52,820 nucleotides of DNA from Streptomyces sp. ISL-43 (GCF_018614195.1 NZ_JAGGOT010000065.1:1-52820); one strand, 5' to 3'. Positions 6,528-15,336 are shown, counted from the stretch's first letter. A program made the numbers and translations. Notes: a model not told the origin generated them from the sequence alone.

Positions 6528-8507
6528 TCATCCTTTCGGCTGCGTGTTGTCGGTCTCGGCACCCTGTGCCTGACCGCCCTGCATGGTTCCGGTGTTCACC
6601 TGGTTGTGGTCGCCGTTAATGAAGATCTTGGTGACGACATCCGCTGCCTGTCGTCTGAAGTCGCCGGTATAGACGCCGTGGTCATCGAGGAAGGCGCTGA
6701 CCGTACTGAACATCCGTGACTGCAGGATCGAAATGTGCCGGGCGGCATCCTCGATCTGGTGCATGTCCTCCGGTTCGTCGAGGGCACAGTGCTCACGGAG
6801 GCCGACTGGCTTGCCGGTGTCTCTCTGCTCTGCTTTGTCCAAGACCGTGGCCACCTGTTGCTGTGCGGAACGACCGAGCAGGCCGCTGGCGATCGCGTCC
6901 AAGGCCTGGACAAGGCCGGTGTGGGACCTGAGTGCCAGCGCGGCTGTGTCACCGAGGGCGTCAACCGGAGTGAGCAGGATCTTCTTGGCGAGCTCCCATC
7001 CCTTCGCCGGCTCGGAGCGAGCCTCATCCTTCAGAGGCGCCAAGACGTGCGGCCGGGTTACGAAGTGGAGCGTTTTACCCTCCAGTGCGGCGTGGGCGAA
7101 CACCGTGACGACGATGTCTCCGTCCCAGTCGACTACCTGCGCTGCCAGATATCGGCGCGAATGGTGGCCTGAGGGAGCCCTCCCCCCTTCCTCGGTCATT
7201 TCTCGCGCTTCTGGCCAGGTTTCATCGAGCCCCTTGCGATGTAGTACGCCGGCTTTGCGGGCGGGCTTGCGCGGGAGCTTCTTCCACCTGGATTCCGGGA
7301 CGGCGAGAGCTTCGAAGACGTCGCAGTTCGGTAGTGCATGGGTCTCCACGAGGACGCCGCTGAGGCGCCCGACCTCGTCGCGGACTTTGTCCAACAACTC
7401 GTCGGCCTCGAACTTGCGGATACCTTGCGTCTCTTCCCCCCACAGGTTTTCTTCCTCGTTGGGTATCCGTGACCTGCGAGTGGGCTCTTCCCTGTCGTGC
7501 TTGTTGTCCTCCGCGTCGTCGGCGCGACGGGCGGCCGTGAGCTGGATGCGTGGCCCGGTGGCGCGCCAGGCATCAAGACCGGCACCGACGAAGCGGTTGA
7601 TCCGGTCTTCCTTCCGGTACGGGACGCTCTGCCATCCCTCGCTCACCTCGCATTCGGCAATCCGGGCCGCCGCGCGCGGAGCAAGGCGCGGCCGGGCGGT
7701 CGGGTTGTTGCGCCACGGGCCCAACGAGGCCAGGTAGGCCAGGGCCGTCCATCGGTCCACCGTGTAGACGGAGGCGAGCAGGAGGGCCGTCCGCACCGCG
7801 GCGGCGACGGAATCCCGTAGGGCAAAGGCGAGGGTGGGAGTGTGCGGCTGCAGCCGGGTCCAGGCCAGGTAGCCACCCGCGACCACAAGGAGCAGGGGAA
7901 CGACGGAGCTGAAGCCCCAGCGAAGCGTCGCGCGAAGCAGACCTACTCTGAGGAGGTAGTGGTGGAGCACCGCCATCACGACCAGCGCGACCGCGCCCCA
8001 TGGATGGCGCACTGCCACCAGGCCCACCACTCCCGCCAGGACAGCACCGCGCAATCGGCGCTGCCGCTGGGCGGCCACGCCATGAGTGAGCACGAGGGCA
8101 AGGCTGAAGCCGAAGGAGGGAGCAGGGCGCTTCCGTGCGTTGAGCACGTTGTCCAAAGTCCATCGGACGAGTTCCTCGCCGGCGAACGGGCCCAGGTGCC
8201 GGATATCCCGCTTCTTACGGCCCCGGACGCGGTCCTGCCACTGGCCCATCAGGTCGCGTGCCTGACCGATCCGGTTCACGCGCTCGTGCATGACTCCTGC
8301 GAGTAGACGGGTCACCTTGTTCGTGGAAGGCGGCTCGTCGCGTTTCGCGTAGGTCGTACGCACGGACCCACGGTCATCCGTGGCGGTGCTCTTGCTGGAG
8401 ACCCTCTGGAGCGGAATCCCCGGGACAGCTTCGGCATGACCTGGCCCGGCGTTGATTGCGTGGGGCGAGCCGCCGGGCACGGAGGCTCGCCAAAACAGCA
8501 AGGACAT
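6528..8507 (-). CDS. Multi-pass membrane protein with C-terminal GDHNQVNTG tag
   Basis: 659 residues from ATG at 8507, supported by GGGGGAG with 7-nt spacing; the longer open frame upstream lacks a site. Residues ~125-260 contain about four to five membrane helices (for example VVPLLLVVAGGYLAW and AAAVRTALLLASVYTV). The remaining ~400 residues are soluble and charged, with no motif I recognise. Near the C-terminus (residues ~632-640) is GDHNQVNTG, matching GNGNQVNTG in the next protein. The stop overlaps the next gene's ATG (ATGA). It is divergent from the 8787 membrane protein. It may be the membrane-located sensor or effector of this operon, but its biochemical role is unknown. Confidence 0.7.
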   Translation of the reverse strand: MSLLFWRASVPGGSPHAINAGPGHAEAVPGIPLQRVSSKSTATDDRGSVRTTYAKRDEPPSTNKVTRLLAGVMHERVNRIGQARDLMGQWQDRVRGRKKRDIRHLGPFAGEELVRWTLDNVLNARKRPAPSFGFSLALVLTHGVAAQRQRRLRGAVLAGVVGLVAVRHPWGAVALVVMAVLHHYLLRVGLLRATLRWGFSSVVPLLLVVAGGYLAWTRLQPHTPTLAFALRDSVAAAVRTALLLASVYTVDRWTALAYLASLGPWRNNPTARPRLAPRAAARIAECEVSEGWQSVPYRKEDRINRFVGAGLDAWRATGPRIQLTAARRADDAEDNKHDREEPTRRSRIPNEEENLWGEETQGIRKFEADELLDKVRDEVGRLSGVLVETHALPNCDVFEALAVPESRWKKLPRKPARKAGVLHRKGLDETWPEAREMTEEGGRAPSGHHSRRYLAAQVVDWDGDIVVTVFAHAALEGKTLHFVTRPHVLAPLKDEARSEPAKGWELAKKILLTPVDALGDTAALALRSHTGLVQALDAIASGLLGRSAQQQVATVLDKAEQRDTGKPVGLREHCALDEPEDMHQIEDAARHISILQSRMFSTVSAFLDDHGVYTGDFRRQAADVVTKIFINGDHNQVNTGTMQGGQAQGAETDNTQPKG

Positions 8508-8786
8508 AGGCCATCTCCCCCGAGACCAGCTGCTCTTCGGCGGCCCATCCTGCCCATGAACGATTGGATCAGTCAGGGTAAACGGGAGACGCGCCAACAG
8601 GACGGTTGAAGCAGTGGCGGGAATTACCACCCGGTGGATCTACATAATCCCAGGTGGGAAGTACTCACCACCGCCGGTTGGACCCACGCCCCGTAACGCC
8701 ATCTTGGCCGGTTCCTGTCCTCGGCTGGTACGCCGGCGCCAGCCCTCTGCAGGCAGAGTGGCCACGGGCCTGAGGCGCTGTCAGAG
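8508..8786. promoter_or_regulatory. Divergent intergenic region between two membrane-protein genes
   Basis: 279 bp separating the minus-strand tag operon from the plus-strand gene at 8787. It must hold promoters in both directions. It is slightly less GC-rich around 8570-8660. I see no strong inverted repeat. Confidence 0.4.
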
Positions 8787-10004
8787 GTGTCAGCGAGACT
8801 TCCCGTTGTGAAGACGTTTCTGGTGCTGGTAGTTGAACTGGCCATGCTGCTGGCGGTGGCCATCTTGTTCTCCTATCTGCCTTTCCGTGCATGGTGGCGA
8901 CGGCGCGTACTTGAGCCGTTCGACCGGCGAGTGGTCCAGGAGATCAAAGATCGAAGGCGCGTCCTGGCGGACCGGCATGCGGAGGTGCTCCTGGCTGAAG
9001 CCAGGGATGTGCTTCCACGGGTTGTAGAGGGGGGTGTCCCGCTGGGCCACGGTCTGCCTCCCGTGTGGGTGGTGAGATGGTGGTACTCCGCGCAAGTTGC
9101 GATTCCTGTATACCTTGCAGGATTGACCTATTTCGCGCTCATCGTATGGAATGCTGGCGACATTTTCTTTCGGAATTCTCGCGGGAGCCATCCGGTCAGC
9201 AGTGGATCCGGCCCGTTGGGTGACTTGGTGGGGTGGTTCCTCGCGATCCCAGAAAGTATCCGTAACTGGGAAGGGCCTGCCGAAGCCTTTGAGGCGCTGC
9301 GTGGAATACTCGTGGTTCTGGTCCTCATGCTCGCCGTACCCCTTATCACCCGGGTGAGCGCCGCGCTCTCTCATAGTCCGGAACGTCGTCGGCAACGAGA
9401 GCGGGCAGAGAGGAAAACCAGGGTCGTTGGCGACTATCTGCGATGCTGGCCGGTGGTCGTTTTGGTTGTCGCCGCTGTGCAATGCGCACAGGCGCGGAGG
9501 CGTTGGCAAGAGGGGCAACCGGGGGATGACGTGCCCCGAGTCTCACTCAAAGCGGTGGAGAGCGTGATATGGCGAGCCCCCCGATCGCGTCGTGGGGATG
9601 TGCGAAGTCATTACGAGCGCGTGGTCGGCGCCCATACGGCTCGTGTGGTAGGCGCGCTGCGCAAGGCCGAGGCCCGGCAAGACACCGACCCTGAGCAGGC
9701 GCTACAAGCCCTCACGGTACTGCTGCTGACAATTGCAGAGCGCTATGCCGAAGGTAGAGTCGGCCAACTGCTCGACGAAGAACAGATAGGTGACGCTGAA
9801 CCTGTCGTGCCTCGTGAAAGGCTGCGGCTTGCGATAGTGGGATTGATGGTTGTTCTCGCTGTGGCTGGTGCCTCATTGGCGGGCCTTCCCGAGGCTGCTC
9901 TCGTTGCCTTACTCCCTGTGGCCGTGATTGGGGCGGCAATCACGGTCAACCGGGGGAAGATCCCTACGCCAGGGCAGTTGACTGACTTGATCATCCCGCG
10001 CTGA
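8787..10004 (+). CDS. Multi-pass membrane protein of unknown function
   Basis: Up to 405 residues. The start is uncertain: GTG at 8787 or GTG at 8808, neither with a clear ribosome site. Six or so hydrophobic segments are visible: residues ~9-32 (LVLVVELAMLLAVAILF), ~100-120, ~175-195 (ILVVLVLMLAVPLI), ~220-235, and two near the C-terminus (~345-390). Charged loops rich in R lie between. No catalytic motif is seen. It is divergent from the tag-bearing membrane protein and could be functionally linked to it. The end converges on the gp3-like gene over ~226 bp. Confidence 0.65.
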   Translation: MSARLPVVKTFLVLVVELAMLLAVAILFSYLPFRAWWRRRVLEPFDRRVVQEIKDRRRVLADRHAEVLLAEARDVLPRVVEGGVPLGHGLPPVWVVRWWYSAQVAIPVYLAGLTYFALIVWNAGDIFFRNSRGSHPVSSGSGPLGDLVGWFLAIPESIRNWEGPAEAFEALRGILVVLVLMLAVPLITRVSAALSHSPERRRQRERAERKTRVVGDYLRCWPVVVLVVAAVQCAQARRRWQEGQPGDDVPRVSLKAVESVIWRAPRSRRGDVRSHYERVVGAHTARVVGALRKAEARQDTDPEQALQALTVLLLTIAERYAEGRVGQLLDEEQIGDAEPVVPRERLRLAIVGLMVVLAVAGASLAGLPEAALVALLPVAVIGAAITVNRGKIPTPGQLTDLIIPR

Positions 10005-10130
10005 TCTCGGGGCTGCCCGTTGCGCACGCCGAACGAGCAGCGTCCTGCGGCTGCACCCCCTCGGGCAGGTGCTCCAAATGCTTTACGCCTCTCCGATAGA
10101 GATCGCTTTCATCTTGACCGGAGGCGGACC

Positions 10131-10153
10131 GTTCGGACCAGCACCGTCCGAAC
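10131..10153. terminator. Weak hairpin between convergent genes
   Basis: Perfect 8-bp arms (GTTCGGAC / GTCCGAAC) with a 7-nt loop, in the 226-bp gap between convergent genes ending at 10004 and 10231. There is no T-tract, so a role as terminator is only suggested by position. Confidence 0.4.
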
Positions 10154-10230
10154 AATTCTGAAGGGAGATGCACGAGACCGGATCGCCCCGGTTGCGGGTG
10201 ATCACGGCGAGATGGCCCGAACCGGTCAGG

Positions 10231-11187
10231 TCAGCGAGGGACTTCCGCCTGGAGTGCTTGCTCCGTGATGGCGGCGATGCGTCCGACCTGATCTCGCAGC
10301 CGAGCAAGCTCTGCGGTCTGCTGCCGTCCTGCCACGATCTCGGACAGGGCGGCGATGACGGTTTCCTGGTGGTCGCCCGTGCCTAGTACCTGGGCGGCAC
10401 GGCGGAGCAGAACGGCATCCACCTTGACCGAGTGGCTCGACTGCAGCGCGGATGGGGTGGTGGGCTCAGAGGTCGGCCTGGCCTTCCGGCGGGGTGCAGG
10501 TGGCGCCGGAGTAGGCGCGGGTTCGGCAGTCGGCGGGGGTTCGGGCGCAACGGTGTCGGGGCTGCCAAGCACCGTGACCACCGGCTTTCGGTAGCAGACG
10601 TCTCTGCCCGCCTTGGTCGTGTAGACGACGAGCTCGATGGTGAGGTCGCAGACGGCCGGGCCGGCGACACGTTCGAGCGCGTCCGTCAGGTCGGAGAGCT
10701 GAGCGGCCATCTTCCACGAGCCCGTCATGAAGTGGAACAAGCCGAGCTCGGGTGCCGCTGCGATCTGGAAGGTGATGTCGACGGATGGTGTCGGGCCGCG
10801 CCCGTCTCGGGCCGCCAGTTTCCTGTCCTCGAACAGTGGAGGGCAGCCGCAGGGCTGGCCCTTCTTCTCTTTCGGTGACAGGAACTCCACGCCGTCGCAC
10901 TCGTGGAGGATGCCCCTACTGCCCCAGAGGACCATATGAGCCGTCACCGCGTCGGGCCCGTCCAGGAGAACGCGTACGCTCTCGCGGCTCGTCAGCACTT
11001 CGTAGGCAAGGCCAGCTCCTCCTGTCGCTTCGTTCGGTTGAGGTTCGCCGCCCAGTAAGCCGGCGACACGGGCGGCCACATCGGCATCGTCTGTGGTGAC
11101 ACGCCAGGCCTCGAGGGCCTGGGGCAGTCCCCCGGATAAACGCCCCGTGTGGAAGCGTCCGGCTCGGGCGGTTGTGCTCTGCGTCAT
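10231..11187 (-). CDS. phiC31 gp3-like recombination directionality factor with extra C-terminal domain
   Basis: 318 residues from ATG at 11187 (GAAGG, 6-nt spacing). The first ~215 residues follow the pattern of the gp3-type recombination directionality factor family of actinophages: RAGRFHTGR at the start, a CDG...CGCP cysteine pair region, FMTGSWKMA, and ELVVYTTKAG. Such proteins bind a serine integrase and switch it from integration to excision. After a Pro-rich linker (~220-250) comes a segment VDAVLLRRAAQVLGTGDHQE plus VIAALSEIV, which resembles VapB/ribbon-helix-helix antitoxins, then a coiled coil. No serine integrase lies in the window. It may be a remnant or a domesticated factor; the family call is by pattern memory. 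Confidence 0.6.
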   Translation of the reverse strand: MTQSTTARAGRFHTGRLSGGLPQALEAWRVTTDDADVAARVAGLLGGEPQPNEATGGAGLAYEVLTSRESVRVLLDGPDAVTAHMVLWGSRGILHECDGVEFLSPKEKKGQPCGCPPLFEDRKLAARDGRGPTPSVDITFQIAAAPELGLFHFMTGSWKMAAQLSDLTDALERVAGPAVCDLTIELVVYTTKAGRDVCYRKPVVTVLGSPDTVAPEPPPTAEPAPTPAPPAPRRKARPTSEPTTPSALQSSHSVKVDAVLLRRAAQVLGTGDHQETVIAALSEIVAGRQQTAELARLRDQVGRIAAITEQALQAEVPR

Positions 11188-11453
11188 TCGCTACCTTCGA
11201 TGGATGATCGGGGACGACAGATGTTCTTCACCGTGTACCAATGGCGCGGTGCACTTGGCGTGTCACAAGACCGGCTACAGCGGCGCTCCCCATTGTGGCC
11301 AGACCGAGCGGCCTCGTTCAGCTGGTTCCAACCAGGCACAGGCCGGGGAACGGGAGCGACAGCTCGGCGAGCGCGGGCCTTCTCGAACGCTCTGTGTGTC
11401 GGGCGCGCGGTAGCGTTTCTTGCGAGACCAATCGCGGAGGGGACGGTCACTGG

Positions 11454-12116
11454 ATGCCGCACAGCACTGACACCACCTATGGACAGGAACAGCTCGGCCT
11501 GATCCTCGACTTCGCCGGCGTGCTCACCGCCAGCCCTCTCGCTGTCCACCGTGCGTGGTGCGTATCCGAAGGGCTGGCCCCGGAGGCGTGGCGCAGCACC
11601 CTCAACGACCACCCGGAGGGTCGGCGTCTGTACGCGGCCCTGGAGGTCGGGGAGATAGGGCAGGCGGAGTGGAACGAGGGCACTGCCGCGTTGCTGGGTG
11701 CGCACGTGGACCCGGTGAACCTGATGGGCCGGGCGTGGGCCGGGGTGCCCGCGGCTCGTCGGATGGCTGCCCTTGCCTGTGCGGCACGGGCGGCCGGGCA
11801 TCGAGTCGCCCTGCTGTCCAACAGCTTCGGCCTGGACCCGTTCAACCCGTACGAGCACGTCGGAATCTGGGACCTGTTCGATGTCCACGTCGTCTCCGAG
11901 CTGGTCGGCATGGCCAAACCTGATCCGGAGATCTATCGACTGACCCTGGACCGCATAGGCCTGCCCGCCGAGCGGTGCGTGTTCGTGGACGATCACGCGG
12001 TGAACCTCCCGCCAGCCGCCGAGCTGGGCATCACCACCGTCCACGCCACCGATGAGGACGAGGCCGTTGCGGAGCTTGAGGCCCTACTGGGAGTCAGTGC
12101 GGTCCTCGCCGCGTGA
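11454..12116 (+). CDS. HAD-superfamily hydrolase
   Basis: 220 residues from ATG at 11454, with GGAGGGG upstream; a longer open frame upstream lacks family sequence. HAD motifs in order: motif I LILDFAGVLT, motif II LLSNS, motif III Lys in GMAKPDPEIY, and motif IV VFVDDHAVN. The second Asp of the usual DxD is Ala, as in the DFxGVL subgroup (soluble epoxide hydrolase N-domain or IA phosphatases), so phosphatase activity may be weak or on another substrate. A helical cap lies between motifs I and II. It stands divergent from the gp3-like gene and 89 nt upstream of an XRE regulator. Confidence 0.85.
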   Translation: MPHSTDTTYGQEQLGLILDFAGVLTASPLAVHRAWCVSEGLAPEAWRSTLNDHPEGRRLYAALEVGEIGQAEWNEGTAALLGAHVDPVNLMGRAWAGVPAARRMAALACAARAAGHRVALLSNSFGLDPFNPYEHVGIWDLFDVHVVSELVGMAKPDPEIYRLTLDRIGLPAERCVFVDDHAVNLPPAAELGITTVHATDEDEAVAELEALLGVSAVLAA

Positions 12117-12205
12117 CTCCAACTTCCGGCTGATCAAGGGCTGTCGGCCCCACCACTCCTGCCAGTACCGTCCGTATGAGGCCAATCACACGGAGGTGCT
12201 GGAAC

Positions 12206-13408
12206 ATGCAGTGGTCGGAGTACACCACCTCTGAGCGGTTGAAGACGCTGCGCGGCGGGATGACGCAGGAGCAGTTAGCGGAAGCCGCCGCAGTGTCCGT
12301 CGGCGTGGTCCGCAAACTGGAACGCGGCGGCACCGCGTCGCTGCCGTCGCTGCTGTCCATCGCCGACGCCCTCGGCACGGACATCGCCGTACTCCTTGGC
12401 CAGCAGGCACCCCGCCGGTCCATGGACCGCGACGAGCGCGCCGCGCTTCGGATGGTGTCTGCGGCCACCCATGACGCCGCCATCGGCATCCCCGCCGATG
12501 TCGAGCCGGGCACCGTTGAGGAGCTGCGCGCCGCCGTCCGCCGGGCGGATGACGCCTACTGGGCAGGCCGGTACACCGAACTCGGTACGCTCCTGGGCCA
12601 GCTCCTCCCCGAGGCAAAGGCCCGGTTCGATGCCGCCGGCCCGGCCGAGCGGGAGGCCGCCAGCGGTGTCCTGATCGACACCTTCCAGACGGCAGGTATG
12701 GCCGCCAATGTGCTGGGCTCTCGCGATCTGGCCTACGCGGCGCTGACGTACGGCCGCCAGATCGCCGTGCAGGCCGGGGACGACCTCCGCGACGCCCACC
12801 TGGCCGCCACGACGGCGTGGGTCAACCTGCGTGACGGCCGCACCACGCAGGGGTTCGCCCTTGCCGCGGCGCAGGCCGACCGGATCGAGCCCAAGATGAG
12901 CGAGCACGACCCCGACCGGCTGAGTGTGTACGGGCAGCTCGTCACCAACGCCGCCGTGGCCGCGTCCCGAGGCGGCGCGAGCGCGGACAGCGCCCGCGAG
13001 TACCTCTCCCAGGCCCACGCCGTGGCCGCCCGCATCGGGGAGGAGCACGCCCGCGGCGCCCACGCCCAGCCGTACGGGCCCATGTACGCCGCGACCCAGG
13101 CGATGAGCATCGCCGTGGCCCTCGGCGACACCTCCGGAGCACTGCGCCTCATGGACACGGTCCGCCTGGACGACACCGTGCCGCTGGCCACCCGCGCCCG
13201 CTACGGCTTGGACGTCGCCCTCACCCACGTGGAATGCCGCCGCTGGGAGGCTGCCGCCGACACCCTCGAAGCCGTCTGCACGATGGCCCCCGGCTGGGTG
13301 CGCCACCAGATGCTGCCCGGCGTCATCATCGGCCGGCTCGCCGGGGTTTCCGTCGGTCGCCTGCGCGGTCTCGCCAACGTCGCCGGGGTCCCCCTCGGGG
13401 TGCGCTGA
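12206..13408 (+). CDS. XRE-family regulator with TPR-like sensor domain
   Basis: 400 residues; ATG at 12206 with GGAGG at 12192-12196. Residues ~8-65 are a helix-turn-helix (LKTLRGGMTQEQLAEAAAVS, then VGVVRKLERG). The rest is an alpha-helical, TPR-like region (repeats around ARFDAAGPAEREAASGVLID, LAATTAWVNLRDGR, ALGDTSGALRLMD), as in actinobacterial regulators that sense peptides or small signals. It precedes the resolvase-like and ATP-grasp genes and is the obvious candidate to control them. A strong hairpin 18 nt past its stop ends the transcript. Confidence 0.85.
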   Translation: MQWSEYTTSERLKTLRGGMTQEQLAEAAAVSVGVVRKLERGGTASLPSLLSIADALGTDIAVLLGQQAPRRSMDRDERAALRMVSAATHDAAIGIPADVEPGTVEELRAAVRRADDAYWAGRYTELGTLLGQLLPEAKARFDAAGPAEREAASGVLIDTFQTAGMAANVLGSRDLAYAALTYGRQIAVQAGDDLRDAHLAATTAWVNLRDGRTTQGFALAAAQADRIEPKMSEHDPDRLSVYGQLVTNAAVAASRGGASADSAREYLSQAHAVAARIGEEHARGAHAQPYGPMYAATQAMSIAVALGDTSGALRLMDTVRLDDTVPLATRARYGLDVALTHVECRRWEAAADTLEAVCTMAPGWVRHQMLPGVIIGRLAGVSVGRLRGLANVAGVPLGVR

Positions 13409-13425
13409 CCCGCGGCCCGACTACC

Positions 13426-13476
13426 ACGCCCCGTAGCAGTCGGTCGGCCACCACCTGCCCGACTGCTACGGGGCGT
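13426..13476 (+). terminator. 18-bp hairpin after XRE gene
   Basis: ACGCCCCGTAGCAGTCGG (13426-13443) pairs perfectly with 13459-13476 around a 15-nt loop. It lies just downstream of the XRE stop at 13408. It is followed by TTGC rather than a long T-tract, which is usual for Streptomyces terminators. Confidence 0.75.
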
Positions 13477-13601
13477 TGCACATGCTCGACCGCCGGGTCC
13501 TACGCTGCCACGCCCCGTGGCACTGAAACCCGGTACGGACTGCCACCGCTGCCACGGGCCGTGTCTGGGCCCACGTGTCGGTGCGCAGCAGCCTTGTGGG
13601 C

Positions 13602-14045
13602 ATGCCGACCAACCCGCCCAGCGGCCTCGGGCACGTATCCGTCGCCGTCTACGCCTGCTCTGCCACCGCCACTGCCGTCCGAGACGGCGAAAGGCGCGGT
13701 CGCCACTACGCCGACGCCCGACACTGGCACGTTGCCGGAGCGTGGTCCGATACCGACCCGACGGTGTCGCTCGCAGAGCGCCCCGGCTGGCAGGCCATAG
13801 CGTCCGCCCTGTCCACCGGGATGATCCGGGGAATCATCGTCGGTTCCATCTCCCATGTCGCTTCCGACACCGCCCAGTTCGCCGGACTCGGAGTCATCAT
13901 CCGCGACAGGGGCGGGTTCCTCGTGCACGCCGCCGACACCCTGCCCCGCCGCACCCCCGGTCAGTTGCAGCGGCGTCGCGTCATCGCTGACGCCTCCTCG
14001 GAGTGGTCCCCGTGGGAAGACACGCCACGGGCAGACACCCCATGA
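13602..14045 (+). CDS. Degenerate resolvase N-terminal-like protein
   Basis: About 147 residues if started at ATG 13602; GTG at 13575 is also possible and no ribosome site decides. The layout follows the catalytic domain of serine recombinases: VAVYACSATATAV for the first strand, RPGWQAIASALSTGMIRG then IIVGSISHVASD for the later strand, and a short Arg-rich tail. The conserved Tyr-x-Arg-x-Ser start and the active-site arginines of true resolvases are not intact, and no DNA-binding domain follows. Catalysis is therefore unlikely. Such proteins recur near XRE regulators in Streptomyces. The stop overlaps the ATG of an 18-residue ORF (ATGA). Confidence 0.6.
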   Translation: MPTNPPSGLGHVSVAVYACSATATAVRDGERRGRHYADARHWHVAGAWSDTDPTVSLAERPGWQAIASALSTGMIRGIIVGSISHVASDTAQFAGLGVIIRDRGGFLVHAADTLPRRTPGQLQRRRVIADASSEWSPWEDTPRADTP

Positions 14046-14098
14046 ACGCCCGGCGCTTCTCGCCCGGTGCGGCCGACAACGTCGAGCCTGCCCGATGA
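14042..14098 (+). CDS. Possible 18-residue coupled peptide
   Basis: ATG at 14042 overlaps the stop of the resolvase-like gene (ATGA). The product MNARRFSPGAADNVEPAR ends in a TGA that overlaps the ATG of the next small ORF (ATGA again). The double overlap is the only evidence. It may be a leader that carries ribosomes to the next start, or it may be chance. Confidence 0.35.
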   Translation: MNARRFSPGAADNVEPAR

Positions 14099-14184
14099 AG
14101 CAGCACATCGCGGTCTTGGCCTACGTCATCGCTGTCACCGCCGTGGTGCTTGCCCTGGCCATCGCTGGAACCCCGGACTACTGA
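14095..14184 (+). CDS. 29-residue single-span membrane peptide
   Basis: Starts MKQHIAVLAYVIAV, continues with a hydrophobic stretch (VVLALAIAG) and ends TPDY. One transmembrane helix fills most of it. It is coupled by ATGA to the 18-residue ORF and ends 17 nt before the ATP-grasp start. It could be a small membrane partner or a precursor peptide for the enzymes that follow; no ribosome site stands on its own. Confidence 0.45.
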   Translation: MKQHIAVLAYVIAVTAVVLALAIAGTPDY

Positions 14185-14201
14185 GACATCGGAGGAGCGA
14201 C

Positions 14202-15323
14202 ATGACCCGCACTGCGAACCGTGGCTTCAACCACCGGCAGGCGATGAGCGAGGAGTGGTTCCGTACTCGGGTTCTTCCCCGTGTATCCGGCCTACGGTTC
14301 CTCCCCTACCAGGTGCGGCAGATGAGCCGCGAGCACCTGCCCACGATGCTGCGCGACGGTGGCAGGAAGAGCGTGGCCCGTATCGCCGGGGATCTGGTGA
14401 TGGTCTCCGCGCGGTGGCGCTGCCTGCCGTTCCACTATTTCCGCTACGGCGGCTACCGGCGCGAGGTGTCTGTCGAGCGGGCCTGTTCGTACCTGCCGGA
14501 GACCACCTTGTTTCACCGCCTCCTTCCCCGCGTGAATCGGGACACCGTCGACCTGGACGACAAGGTGGTCTGCAAGAAGATCCTCGCCTCCGCCGGCATC
14601 CCGCAGCCCCCACTGATCGCGAGCGGTGACGGCCGTGCGGGCGTCACCTCCGAGGGTGAGGAGGTTTCGCTGGAGGCCGTCCTCGACATCGCGTCCGGCT
14701 TCGGGCGCGTGGTGGTCAAGCCCTCCCGCTACTCCAGCGGCGGCTCCGGAGTCGTGATCGTGCGGCCCGACAAGGACGGGTTCGACCTTGCGGCCTACGC
14801 GCAGCGGTGGGGCACCTGGCTGGTGGAGCAGCACGTACCGCAGCACCACGACCTGGACGCGCTGAACCCGTACGCCCTCAACACCTTCCGCGTCATCACC
14901 CTGCTGACGGAGGGCACCGCCGAGGTGCTCTACATGATGCTGAAGCTCGGCGGCGTCGACAGCACGACGGACAACTCGGCCGATGGTGGCTTGCAGATCC
15001 GGGTGCATCCCGATGGGGAACTGGACCGCCACGGCTACGACCGGTACCTCAACGCCCAGACGTGCCACCAGGTCAGCACGGTGCCGTTCGCCGGCCACCG
15101 GGTCGCCCACATCGGCGAGGTTCGTGAGCTGGCTGCCCGCTGCGCCCGTCTCTTCCCGCAGGTGCCCTTCATCGGCTGGGACATCGCTGTCACTCCCGGG
15201 GGGCCGGTGGTCATCGAGGGGAACAGCAGCCCTTCGCTCGCACATATCCAGCGCACCCATGGCGGTGTCGCTCCGGATCTCGTCCCGGCGCTCCGCGCCG
15301 TGATGGATCGCCCGCTCATCTGA
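14202..15323 (+). CDS. Sugar-transfer-associated-type ATP-grasp protein
   Basis: 373 residues; ATG at 14202 with GGAGGAG at 14191-14197. The C-terminal two thirds fit the ATP-grasp family linked to sugar transfer: DDKVVCKKILASAGIPQPP (ATP-grasp N-lobe), VVKPSRYSSGGSGV (glycine-rich loop), NTFRVITLL, a GGVDSTTDN segment, and FIGWDIAVTPGGP followed by VVIEGNSSPSL (metal-binding E and N). ATP-grasp enzymes join a carboxylate, activated as acyl-phosphate, to an amine or other nucleophile. It leads a compact plus-strand run with a nucleotidyltransferase, a CysRS paralogue and an oxygenase, which suggests a small biosynthetic pathway. The substrate is not evident. Confidence 0.8.
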   Translation: MTRTANRGFNHRQAMSEEWFRTRVLPRVSGLRFLPYQVRQMSREHLPTMLRDGGRKSVARIAGDLVMVSARWRCLPFHYFRYGGYRREVSVERACSYLPETTLFHRLLPRVNRDTVDLDDKVVCKKILASAGIPQPPLIASGDGRAGVTSEGEEVSLEAVLDIASGFGRVVVKPSRYSSGGSGVVIVRPDKDGFDLAAYAQRWGTWLVEQHVPQHHDLDALNPYALNTFRVITLLTEGTAEVLYMMLKLGGVDSTTDNSADGGLQIRVHPDGELDRHGYDRYLNAQTCHQVSTVPFAGHRVAHIGEVRELAARCARLFPQVPFIGWDIAVTPGGPVVIEGNSSPSLAHIQRTHGGVAPDLVPALRAVMDRPLI

Positions 15324-15336
15324 CAAAGGGGTTCTC

